Below, in pieces: positions 52,646 through 59,782 of a stretch of DNA of 64,000 bases. A program made the position numbers and the translations under genes. A model generated the notes under the pieces. The model saw only the letters and a list, made by a program, of their open reading frames with translations, searched no databases and was not told where the DNA came from. The stretch's first letter is position 1. The number at the start of each line of letters is the position of its first letter. This DNA comes from Candidatus Gastranaerophilales bacterium (GTDB lineage: Bacteria > Cyanobacteriota > Vampirovibrionia > Gastranaerophilales > Gastranaerophilaceae), in assembly GCA_900769355.1 (NCBI GenBank), contig CAAGGG010000015.1, positions 1-64,000 of the forward strand, read 5' to 3'.

Positions 52646-53320
52646 ATGAATGAGGAACGTTTTCTGAAAAAAAGATCAGGACTATCCATGTCCGAAGTAC
52701 TGTTTACCTTAGCAATAATTGGAGTTATTGCTGCTTTGACAACTTTTGGTTTAGTTGCCAAAATGAATGATGTCAAAAATATTGCTGCGCTGAAAAAAAT
52801 TTATTCTTCAATTAGCCAAGTTACAATGTTTGTTATTTTGGACAGATCAAACCCTAATTATTGGGGGTTAGATGAGTATTCTCAAAATTCGTCTGCGCTT
52901 GCGTTTTCGTATTTCAAACCTTATTTTAAAGTTGTTCGGGAATGCTCAAATGATACTGGTTGTTGGCAGTATCCGACAAAATTTTTGAGTGGTGACGTAT
53001 ATTTGCGTCGAGCAAAATTGTATCAATACATGTTTACTCTTGTTGATGGAACAAACGTTATTATGAATGTTTACCCAAAAGATGTTATCAAGTCTGAATT
53101 TGGGGTAAATGTGGACAAAGACTCTGTTGTTTTTATTGTTGATGTAAATGGAAATGCATATCCAAACCAAATTGGACGCGATATTTTCGCATTTGTTTTG
53201 AATGGAAAGGAAATTGTTCCAAGTGGTACGGATAATTCATATAACTGTAATCGAGCAGCTTCTGGATTGACGTGTGCCGCACGTGTAATCAATGATGGTT
53301 GGAAGATTACATATTACTAG
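52646..53320 (+). CDS. Type II/IV prepilin-like secreted protein (paralogue 5)
   Basis: 224 residues. Leader of only 11-12 residues (MNEERFLKKRSG) then LSMSEVLFTLAIIGVIAAL: cleavage after Gly, +5 Glu. The body parallels paralogue 4: ECSNDTGCWQYPTKFL, FIVDVNGNAYPNQIGRD and the end VINDGWKITYY. It lacks the long leader of the other copies, so it may be the ancestral form. GGCGG about 10 bases before ATG. Ends near a strong terminator. Confidence 0.88.
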   Translation: MNEERFLKKRSGLSMSEVLFTLAIIGVIAALTTFGLVAKMNDVKNIAALKKIYSSISQVTMFVILDRSNPNYWGLDEYSQNSSALAFSYFKPYFKVVRECSNDTGCWQYPTKFLSGDVYLRRAKLYQYMFTLVDGTNVIMNVYPKDVIKSEFGVNVDKDSVVFIVDVNGNAYPNQIGRDIFAFVLNGKEIVPSGTDNSYNCNRAASGLTCAARVINDGWKITYY

Positions 53321-53348
53321 ACTCTAATTTCAGCTCCTTTCATCTTTA

Positions 53349-53378
53349 AAAGTTCGGTTGCCAAAGCCGAACTTTTCT
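53349..53378 (+). terminator. Rho-independent terminator after the prepilin pair
   Basis: AAAAGTTCGG and CCGAACTTTT flank a short loop, followed by CTTT. Confidence 0.8.
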
Positions 53379-53431
53379 TTATTGCGGGTAATTTTGAATA
53401 GGCTAAAAATCTGTGCTGAATGTAAATTTAG

Positions 53432-53453
53432 ACTCCGGATCGTAGTCCGGAGT
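53432..53453. repeat. REP-like palindrome, ACTCCGGA type
   Basis: ACTCCGGA-TCGTAG-TCCGGAGT followed by GACA. Confidence 0.8.
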
Positions 53454-53507
53454 GACAATTACAGGAAAGCTAATTTCAAACATAGCAACTACTTTAGTCG
53501 TCATTCT

Positions 53508-53745
53508 TGTATGTGTCAAGTAATTCATTGACGAAATGGATTATCTTGTAATATTGTTTACCCATCTAAATCTTCCCTGACTAGGGAAGACTTAAGTTTT
53601 GTATAAATAAAAATTCATAAATAGCTGCTATACAAGATTATAAACAGAGATAGTTGCAATGTAAGGCTTCTCTCCCTCAATTAGGGAGAGAAAGAGAGTG
53701 GGTAATTGATTAAAATTTTTGTCAACTAATTACTTGACACATACA
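53508..53745. mobile_element. MITE-like element, 238 bp, with terminal inverted repeats and 5-bp target duplication
   Basis: Ends are perfect 18-base inverted repeats TGTATGTGTCAAGTAATT (53508-53525 and 53728-53745); pairing continues to GAC at base 25 with few mismatches. Both sides are flanked by ATTCT (53503-53507 and 53746-53750). Removing the element and one ATTCT restores CGTCATTCTGAGG, the standard core of a dispersed repeat. No ORF inside, so it needs a transposase in trans. Internal CTTCCCTGACTAGGGAAG and CTCCCTCAATTAGGGAG palindromes. Confidence 0.85.
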
Positions 53746-54217
53746 ATTCTGAGGGGAATAACAATTTTACCCCGAAGGATCTAATTAAAATATTTTAACA
53801 AGATTCTTCGGACTAAAATGATTATTGTCCTCAGAATGACGTGAATTACAACTATAACAGATTACGAAGTTAAATGCCACGATAGCGGAATGAGCAATAA
53901 CTTGTTAGCAAAACAAATAACAAAACAGCCTTTGTTTGAGCGTCTGAGTTTTCTGGGATCAGTTCTGTACTTCACTCATGTGGCGCGAGTTTGGCTGTTT
54001 TAAGTTGAGCTTACAAGTTATTAGTGAATGGAGTGTGTGGCTGGTTTTGTGGAACTTTTTCCATAAAAAGTTCCCGCCGTCCGCGCAGGACATTATAATA
54101 AATAATTAATAAGAGATTCTGAATAGCAAGAAAAATAATTCTTCGCTAATTACTTAGAATATTTTTCTAAGCTTTCAGAATGACGAAAATATTTTATTTG
54201 CTTTATTATGCGTAGCA

Positions 54218-55591
54218 CTAGTTTTTAGAAACACAAGCACTGATGGCGTCAATCAGACGCTTCACAGGAACTATTTCTATCCTTTTGTCGTTAATTTTAT
54301 TAGCAAAAGGAATTATTGCTTTTTTAAATCCTGATGTAATTGCTTCATTAATACGCTTTTCAATGTTGTTCACAGGGTGAATTTCGCCTGACAATCCGAT
54401 TTCTCCAATGATTACAGTCTGAGAGTCAACTACAACATCTCTTGCACAAGTTGCGACCGCAAGTGCAATTCCAAGGTCTGCTGATGGTTCTGATACATCT
54501 ATTCCGCCCATAACATTGACGTAAACATCTTGTTTTGAAAGATTTAGCCCTACTCGTTTCTCTAAAACTGCCAAAATCTGCAAAACTCTGCTTGTGTCGA
54601 CTCCGTTTGTAACTCGTCTTGGTGTCGGGTAGGGAGTTGTGCCGACAAGTGCTTGAATTTCTACCAAAAGCGGACGTGTGCCTTCATTCGTAACGATAAT
54701 TGCACTTCCTGGGGCTGCGACTTGAGAGCGTTCGTTTAAAAACAATTCATTAGGGTTTTTAACTTCGTGGAGCCCGTCTGTGTGCATTTCAAAAATTCCG
54801 ACTTCAGATGTGTTGCCGAAACGGTTTTTCATCGAACGCAACATTCTGTAAGATTTGTATTTGTCGCCTTCAAAATAAATTACAGTGTCAACCATGTGCT
54901 CTAAAACTTTCGGCCCTGCAATGTTTCCATCTTTTGTAACATGTCCAATTACAACAACTGTAATATTTTTTGATTTTGCAATGTGCATCAAAAGGTTTGT
55001 ACACTCTCTGATTTGAGAAACGCTTCCGGCAGAACTTGCAACGTTTTGTGAGTAAATAGCCTGGATACTGTCTATAACAACGATATCCGGTGCAATATCT
55101 TCAATTTGTGCTTTAATGCTTTCCATTGAAGTTTGCGGATAAACATAAAGGTTGTCAGAGTTTATTGAGAGCCTTTGAGCGCGCAATTTTAGCTGGCTTG
55201 CACTTTCTTCCGCTGAAACATACAGAACTTTTTTATTATTCTTGCAAAGTTGACCGCTTGTTTGCAAAAGTATTGTGGATTTTCCTATTCCAGGGTCGCC
55301 AGCAATAAGAACAAGTGATCCTTGAACAAGTCCACCGCCTAAAATTCGGTCAAATTCTGAGATATTTGTAGAAACCCGAACTTCTTCGCCGATATGAATA
55401 TCTTTTAATAACTCCGGTTTTTCTTTATTTATAAATTCGTCGTGAACAGAGTTTTGAGTCGCCTTTGGTGCTGTAAATTGTACTTCTTCAACTAAACTCC
55501 CCCAACTTCCGCATTCAGGGCACTTACCCAAATATCCTGCCGATTCATAGCCACATTCTTGGCATATCCATTTTGATTTTACTTTCGCCAT
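54218..55591 (-). CDS. radA: DNA repair protein RadA
   Basis: 457 residues. RecA-like branch-migration ATPase. N-terminal C4 zinc finger (WICQECGYES...GKCPECGSWGS), Walker A AGDPGIGKSTILLQ, the RadA-specific KNRFG in MLRSMKNRFGNTSEVGIFEM, and a Lon-like C-terminal domain (VTNGVDTSRVLQILAVLEKR, GGIDVSEPSADLGIALA). A terminator-like hairpin (55607-55648) separates it from the gene upstream. Confidence 0.97.
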   Translation of the reverse strand: MAKVKSKWICQECGYESAGYLGKCPECGSWGSLVEEVQFTAPKATQNSVHDEFINKEKPELLKDIHIGEEVRVSTNISEFDRILGGGLVQGSLVLIAGDPGIGKSTILLQTSGQLCKNNKKVLYVSAEESASQLKLRAQRLSINSDNLYVYPQTSMESIKAQIEDIAPDIVVIDSIQAIYSQNVASSAGSVSQIRECTNLLMHIAKSKNITVVVIGHVTKDGNIAGPKVLEHMVDTVIYFEGDKYKSYRMLRSMKNRFGNTSEVGIFEMHTDGLHEVKNPNELFLNERSQVAAPGSAIIVTNEGTRPLLVEIQALVGTTPYPTPRRVTNGVDTSRVLQILAVLEKRVGLNLSKQDVYVNVMGGIDVSEPSADLGIALAVATCARDVVVDSQTVIIGEIGLSGEIHPVNNIEKRINEAITSGFKKAIIPFANKINDKRIEIVPVKRLIDAISACVSKN

Positions 55592-55606
55592 AGTCTAATA
55601 TTATCA

Positions 55607-55648
55607 TAAAAAAACGAGATTACATTCCTGTAACCTCGTCTTTTTTTA
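55607..55648 (-). terminator. Bidirectional terminator
   Basis: ACGAG-A-TTACA-TTCC-TGTAA-C-CTCGT (one mismatch) with A and T tracts on both sides. Ends transcription of the lipoprotein gene at 55660. Confidence 0.8.
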
Positions 55649-55659
55649 TTGGTGAAATT

Positions 55660-56703
55660 TTATTTTTGTAATTTGTTAATTGCAGCAACATCATTAACTC
55701 TAAGAGCAAAATAAGGTTGTTGTTTATCTCTTTCTTGCAAGAACATTACAAATGTATCATTGAAATAAAGTTTTCTCGGGTGAGAAGCTTCTGGTGCTAA
55801 CGCTGTCATTTTAGTCATAATTAATGCTTCTGATTTCAATTTAACACCTTCATTGTTCATTTTGAAGTCAACTGTTTCAACTGCTTTGTCAATTTTTATA
55901 TTTGTTCCTTTAATTTGTCTTTCGCAAACTTCGTCAAAAGATTTCAGCTTATATAAATTGATATTTGGAACTTTTAGTTCATCTTTTTCTCCAAAATCTG
56001 CCACATCTTTGTATGCAGACTGTTTCTTTTGCATATCAGCGTAAAGTTTGTCAAAAGATTTGTTATCATCAGTTCTGTATAAATATACGATGTCATCACT
56101 TTGTGTTAATAAGCCTACTGCAAAGTCTTTTGAAGAGTTGTAGAATAAAACTGTTACGTTATCATATAATTCGTGGTTGCTCTTTTTGTCAATCCCAAAG
56201 TATTGAACTCTCTTTGCAGACTTTCCGAATTTTTCAGATTTTAGCTTGTCAAAAGCCTTTAAGAATTTGAAATCTTTCTTCAACATAGCATAAACTGTGT
56301 ATTTCCCATTAGCTCTTGTCCAATCAGCTCCGTCCAAAACATCACTGGTTTCGCCAAATTTTTCTTTGATACCTTCCTCAATAGCTTTTTTTAGTTCCGG
56401 GGAAGTTTCTCCGTATGTTTTGTAATATGAATTTTCTGACAATTGATCAGCTTTAAAATCCTGATTATTCAATTGTTTTACAACAGACGGAGTTTTACCG
56501 GTAAATAAAACAGGTCCTTTTACAATTCCGTCCATTAAATCATTCCAAGCAAGTTGGAAAGTTCCAACCCACAATCTGTTAGCTTGGTTTGATTGAGATG
56601 AAAATAATGGTAAAACATCAAGGTTTTGCTGTTTCGGTTTTGCAATAGCACAACCACTAACAAGCAACATTACCGCTAATAATGTTAATAATTTCTTCTT
56701 CAT
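55660..56703 (-). CDS. Lipoprotein with serpin-like fold (inferred)
   Basis: 347 residues. Lipoprotein signal with LLVSGC (Cys18). The length and C-terminus fit a serpin: KMNNEGVKLKSEALIM (about 281-296) corresponds to the family hinge (N-E-E-G-T-x-A), and KLYFNDTFVMFLQERDKQ (about 311-328) followed by YFALRVND to the F-x-A-D-R-P-F-L-F-x-I-R ... F-x-G-R-V ending. The hinge lacks the small residues needed for loop insertion, so it may not inhibit proteases by the serpin mechanism. It would be anchored at the outer membrane or periplasm. This is a remote similarity recognised by eye. Confidence 0.6.
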   Translation of the reverse strand: MKKKLLTLLAVMLLVSGCAIAKPKQQNLDVLPLFSSQSNQANRLWVGTFQLAWNDLMDGIVKGPVLFTGKTPSVVKQLNNQDFKADQLSENSYYKTYGETSPELKKAIEEGIKEKFGETSDVLDGADWTRANGKYTVYAMLKKDFKFLKAFDKLKSEKFGKSAKRVQYFGIDKKSNHELYDNVTVLFYNSSKDFAVGLLTQSDDIVYLYRTDDNKSFDKLYADMQKKQSAYKDVADFGEKDELKVPNINLYKLKSFDEVCERQIKGTNIKIDKAVETVDFKMNNEGVKLKSEALIMTKMTALAPEASHPRKLYFNDTFVMFLQERDKQQPYFALRVNDVAAINKLQK

Positions 56704-56736
56704 TCTTTCTCCTTAATCATAACTTTGTATAAACTG

Positions 56737-57129
56737 TTATTTAATATTAACGTCAGAACTTCCTTTAATGTTCAGAAATCTGAAAAATCCTTTGAAAAAA
56801 CCTTTTGCATTTTCTTCATGGGGTATATTAGCACAAGAATAATATTTTTCATAGTTTCTGATAATATTCTCCGGTAAATCTTCACCACGTTCTAAAACAT
56901 CAGAAATAAATTCCAAATAATCATCTTGTTCTTCTCGATAAGCCGTATCACGCAGTCTCAAATCCTCATCTGCTTCATAGTGAACCAAAGCATGATAAGC
57001 CGCATGGATACTCTTATCATCAGTATCATGCGGAAAATTTAAAATAGCTTCCCTTACACACAATCGAGAAATTAAAACTTGTCTAATCAGGCTTGCCACA
57101 AATCGCCTGTCTTCAATAAAATTATGCAT
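56737..57129 (-). CDS. Hypothetical protein next to a BlaI-type repressor
   Basis: 130 residues, helical, very acidic in the middle (HYEADEDLRLRDTAYREEQDDYLEFISDVLERGEDLPENI). No signal or membrane helix. It follows the BlaI-type gene by 4 bases, so the two are cotranscribed and may be functionally linked. No family recognised. Confidence 0.72.
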   Translation of the reverse strand: MHNFIEDRRFVASLIRQVLISRLCVREAILNFPHDTDDKSIHAAYHALVHYEADEDLRLRDTAYREEQDDYLEFISDVLERGEDLPENIIRNYEKYYSCANIPHEENAKGFFKGFFRFLNIKGSSDVNIK

Positions 57130-57133
57130 AATC

Positions 57134-57475
57134 TTAGATTAAAACGTTTTCAGATTCTCTTTCAATAAATCTAATCATGCTGGAAAAACTTCCGTCAAAG
57201 AATTGTTCTGCAACTGTTTTCACTGCATCTAACGCCATTTCTTGTTTGTTCATTGCAGATTTGTAATAGAACTTTTTCCCAACTTTGTATCTGACCAAAA
57301 CTGATTTTACCGTCAATCTGTCCATAACTGTTTTGATAGTTGTATAAGCTCTGTTTATGCCATGCGCTGCTAAATCATCAACAATATCTTGAATAGAAAC
57401 ATCTCTGTCCTCATCGCTCTGAGTTAATCCCCAAAATGAATTCAAAATATCAATTTCCAATTTCCCACACACCAT
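57134..57475 (-). CDS. BlaI/MecI/CopY family transcriptional repressor
   Basis: 113 residues. Winged-helix of the penicillinase repressor family: LEIDILNSFWGL...VSIQDIVDDL, the recognition helix INRAYTTIKTVMDRLTVKSVL and the wing VRYKVGKKFYYKSAM. Such regulators respond to a membrane metalloprotease (BlaR1) or to copper; no BlaR1 partner is adjacent. A TACTA-N11-TAGTA arrangement at 57508-57528, just upstream of the start, could be its operator, suggesting autoregulation. Confidence 0.82.
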   Translation of the reverse strand: MVCGKLEIDILNSFWGLTQSDEDRDVSIQDIVDDLAAHGINRAYTTIKTVMDRLTVKSVLVRYKVGKKFYYKSAMNKQEMALDAVKTVAEQFFDGSFSSMIRFIERESENVLI

Positions 57476-57507
57476 AAGTTCCTCAACTTTCTTTTAAATG
57501 CACTAAC

Positions 57508-57528
57508 TACTAACATTGTAACATAGTA
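57508..57528. promoter_or_regulatory. Possible operator of the BlaI-type repressor
   Basis: TACTA and TAGTA are 11 bases apart in dyad symmetry within 35-55 bases of the start codon. The inner part is not symmetrical. Confidence 0.3.
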
Positions 57529-57566
57529 TTTTTATTTTTCAAGTGGGTTTATGAAAAACGTTACAA

Positions 57567-58721
57567 TTATTGAATATCGAGCAAATCTTCCTCTTTTTTG
57601 AAGTTTGTTTTTTTCTTTCTGAGTTTTTGGTTTTTCTTTTTTGTATTGTCAGAAACATGTCTATATGCGTTGTCGATTGAAATTTTTGTTAAAGCTGTCC
57701 CTTTTCTTCTGTCGTAAAAGGTTAGCCAAAAACTTCTGTTTACGTTGTCGACTGCAAAAGATACTCTGCCCGCAAACTTATCTCCCGGACGAATTTGTTT
57801 AAACATAAGCTTTGTATCGCCAAAAATTGATGGGCGAAAAACAGAGTTATAGTCGTTTACCAACGCCATATCCAGTCCAGAGAAAGTTTTATCAGACATA
57901 TTTGAAATCATTACAGTCAAAGTTATAGTGTTGACTTCGCCAAACGGATCTTTTTCGTGTTTAATATCACTAATTCGAATATCCAACCCCGGATAAAACA
58001 TTTCGTGTTGCATCAACGCCGTTTCTTTGTAGACTGGAAGCGGAACGGTTGTGTTTATTTTTACTCTAATTTGATCCCCAGGAGCTATTAAAACGTCACT
58101 TCCCTTGCGGATTAGTGCCATTCCAAGTCCTATTGCACCACCAACAGCGGCACCACCTGCGATTGTGTAGCCTTGTGATGCAATTGCGGCTTCAAGTCCG
58201 AGCCAATTCAGTGCCATAAATCCACCTACTGCACCACCGGCAATTGTGTAGCCAACATCTTGCATTGCAATTTTTGAGGCTTCTGCAACAGGGTGAAGTT
58301 TTGTTGACATTTTGCCTTCTATCGGAATTTCTCGTCCATCAGGGGTTACGAGGTAGTCAAAATCGAGAGAAATCCAAGCTTGACGTCCAAGTCTTTTGGC
58401 ATCTCCGGTTTGAGTGATTTTTCCATGCGCAATTGTGCCTTTCGGAATAATTACGCCCTTGTCCCCTTTGACTTCGTCTGTAACTTCTGCAAAAAACTCA
58501 TCACCTTCTATATTAATATTGCTGTCCAAAACCTGAGAAACTGTCATATTTATAACGTCTTTTCGTTCCAAGTTTTCAACTTTTCCAGTGAATAATTCTT
58601 GTTGAATTTGTTGTTCATATTGCTCGGATTTTTCGGCATGACCTTGTAGAACATCAGCAAAAACCGCAGAATTCGTGCCTAAAAATGATATTAATAAAAA
58701 AGTTGCTAACAATCTCTTCAT
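57567..58721 (-). CDS. Hypothetical secreted protein with glycine-zipper segment
   Basis: 384 residues from the ATG at 58721, six bases after a TATAAT box (58733-58728, minus strand) and without Shine-Dalgarno. Signal peptide at 1-22 (ends VFA). Residues about 75-145 are a beta domain (GVIIPKGTIAHGKITQTGDAKR...). A double glycine-zipper stretch follows (GYTIAGGAVGGFMAL and GYTIAGGAAVGGAIGLGMAL) that may pack in the membrane. Next comes a second beta region, and a Lys-rich tail (KKKNQKLRKKKTNFKK) ends the protein. No family assigned. Confidence 0.75.
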   Translation of the reverse strand: MKRLLATFLLISFLGTNSAVFADVLQGHAEKSEQYEQQIQQELFTGKVENLERKDVINMTVSQVLDSNINIEGDEFFAEVTDEVKGDKGVIIPKGTIAHGKITQTGDAKRLGRQAWISLDFDYLVTPDGREIPIEGKMSTKLHPVAEASKIAMQDVGYTIAGGAVGGFMALNWLGLEAAIASQGYTIAGGAAVGGAIGLGMALIRKGSDVLIAPGDQIRVKINTTVPLPVYKETALMQHEMFYPGLDIRISDIKHEKDPFGEVNTITLTVMISNMSDKTFSGLDMALVNDYNSVFRPSIFGDTKLMFKQIRPGDKFAGRVSFAVDNVNRSFWLTFYDRRKGTALTKISIDNAYRHVSDNTKKKNQKLRKKKTNFKKEEDLLDIQ

Positions 58722-58773
58722 ACAAAAATTATACAACATATTTTTTTTATTTCAAAAAATTTGTTTGTTTCTA

Positions 58774-58802
58774 TTGACAATTGTCAAAAAAATCGGTATT
58801 AT
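58774..58802 (+). promoter_or_regulatory. Consensus promoter with palindromic -35 region (leaderless gene)
   Basis: TTGACA, 17-base spacer, TATTAT, six bases, ATG at 58809. The -35 is part of a perfect palindrome TTGACAATTGTCAA (58774-58787), which could also be an operator between this gene and the divergent gene at 58721. Confidence 0.8.
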
Positions 58803-58808
58803 GAGGCT

Positions 58809-59126
58809 ATGAAAAAACGTTGGTATGATTTGGATCCGACAGTTAGTAGAGCTGTTGCAGAGTTAGAGAAAGCAGAAGAATATATTCAGGTGCGTTGTGC
58901 TGATTTTATTATTGATCGCTTAAAGGATATTGATTTTAATATTGAAATGTCTTTGGACGATCAGTATAACTATATTTTGCGCAGATGGTATGACAAGAAT
59001 ATTAAAGTTTCACATGCGATGGAATATTTGAAAAATGCGCCGATTGATATTCGAAAAGAACTTGCGCTGGAAATTATTGATTTTATAAAAGAATATAGAG
59101 ATTACGCAGATAAATTGAATTCGTAA
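58809..59126 (+). CDS. Hypothetical small protein
   Basis: 105 residues, helical, with two similar Trp-Tyr-Asp patterns (KKRWYDLDPTVSRAVAELEKA and LRRWYDKNIKVSHAMEYLKNA), suggesting an internal duplication. Leaderless start with a consensus promoter. No family recognised. Confidence 0.75.
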   Translation: MKKRWYDLDPTVSRAVAELEKAEEYIQVRCADFIIDRLKDIDFNIEMSLDDQYNYILRRWYDKNIKVSHAMEYLKNAPIDIRKELALEIIDFIKEYRDYADKLNS

Positions 59127-59153
59127 AATTAATATATTATATACTAAAAGTAG

Positions 59154-59173
59154 GGCGGGGTACCTACCCCGCC
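59154..59173. repeat. REP-like palindrome on the left of the transposase gene
   Basis: GGCGGGGTACCTACCCCGCC, then ATCATGA. Confidence 0.9.
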
Positions 59174-59199
59174 ATCATGATTTATGATAAAATTTCTTT

Positions 59200-59724
59200 A
59201 TGCCTAATTATTTGCGATATTATGTTGAAAATTCTGTGGTTTTTATAACGGTTGTTACGTATAATCGACAACCAATATTGCTTGATAATATTGAACTTTT
59301 AAGGCAAGCAATAAAAGAATCACGCTATAATTTTCAAATAATTGCAGGAGTTGTTCTCAAAGACCATTTTCATATTTTGATAAAACCTGAAAATATAAAA
59401 GAACTTCCTAAAATAGTTTTTTCTATTAAATATAGATTTTCTAGAAATATTGGCGGGGTAGGTACCCCGCCCTACGATGTTAAAAGAAAAGGTGAACGAA
59501 AAATTTGGCAAAGTCGTTATTATGATCATATAATAAGAGATGAAGCCGATTTATACAGGCATCTTGATTATATTCATTTTAATCCAATAAAGCATAATTA
59601 TGTGGAAAAAGTTGCCGATTATTCATATTCTTCATTTGAAAAATTTGTTAAAATTGGGTATTATGACCGAGATTGGTGTAATTTTGAAGATAAAAACAAA
59701 ATTAACGAACTAGACTACGAATAA
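59200..59724 (+). CDS. REP-associated tyrosine transposase (Y1/HUH family)
   Basis: 174 residues. HUH motif in LKDHFHILIKP (His56, His58), catalytic Tyr in RHLDYIHFNPIKH (Tyr124), and the WQSRYYDHIIRDE region (103-115) of this family. Such enzymes nick and move REP/BIME palindromes. It is flanked by REP palindromes at 59154 and 59742 in the same orientation. A third REP lies inside the gene (59452-59471) in inverse orientation, coding GGVGTPP (85-91) in the variable loop, in frame. Start ATG without Shine-Dalgarno. Confidence 0.92.
   Translation: MPNYLRYYVENSVVFITVVTYNRQPILLDNIELLRQAIKESRYNFQIIAGVVLKDHFHILIKPENIKELPKIVFSIKYRFSRNIGGVGTPPYDVKRKGERKIWQSRYYDHIIRDEADLYRHLDYIHFNPIKHNYVEKVADYSYSSFEKFVKIGYYDRDWCNFEDKNKINELDYE
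59452..59471. repeat. REP-like palindrome inside the transposase gene
   Basis: GGCGGGGTAGGTACCCCGCC, inverse to the flanking copies, in frame. Confidence 0.9.
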
Positions 59725-59741
59725 AATAATAGTCAAAGTAG

Positions 59742-59761
59742 GGCGGGGTACCTACCCCGCC
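59742..59761. repeat. REP-like palindrome on the right of the transposase gene
   Basis: GGCGGGGTACCTACCCCGCC, same orientation as the left copy. Confidence 0.9.
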
Positions 59762-59782
59762 ATAAAAAAATTTTTTAAACTT

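Larger units (their letters stand above)
53321..54217. other. 900-bp intergenic region made of nested repeats
   Basis: Terminator (53349-53378), ACTCCGGA palindrome (53432-53453), a CATTCT|GAGG repeat split by a 238-base MITE-like element (53508-53745), an AACTTGTTAG/TACAAGTTATTAG inverted pair (about 53905-54023), a copy of the 40-base repeat of 49138 in inverse orientation (about 54047-54093), and a CTGAATAGCAAGAA...TTTCAGAATGACG element (about 54118-54186). No protein gene is seen. Confidence 0.7.
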
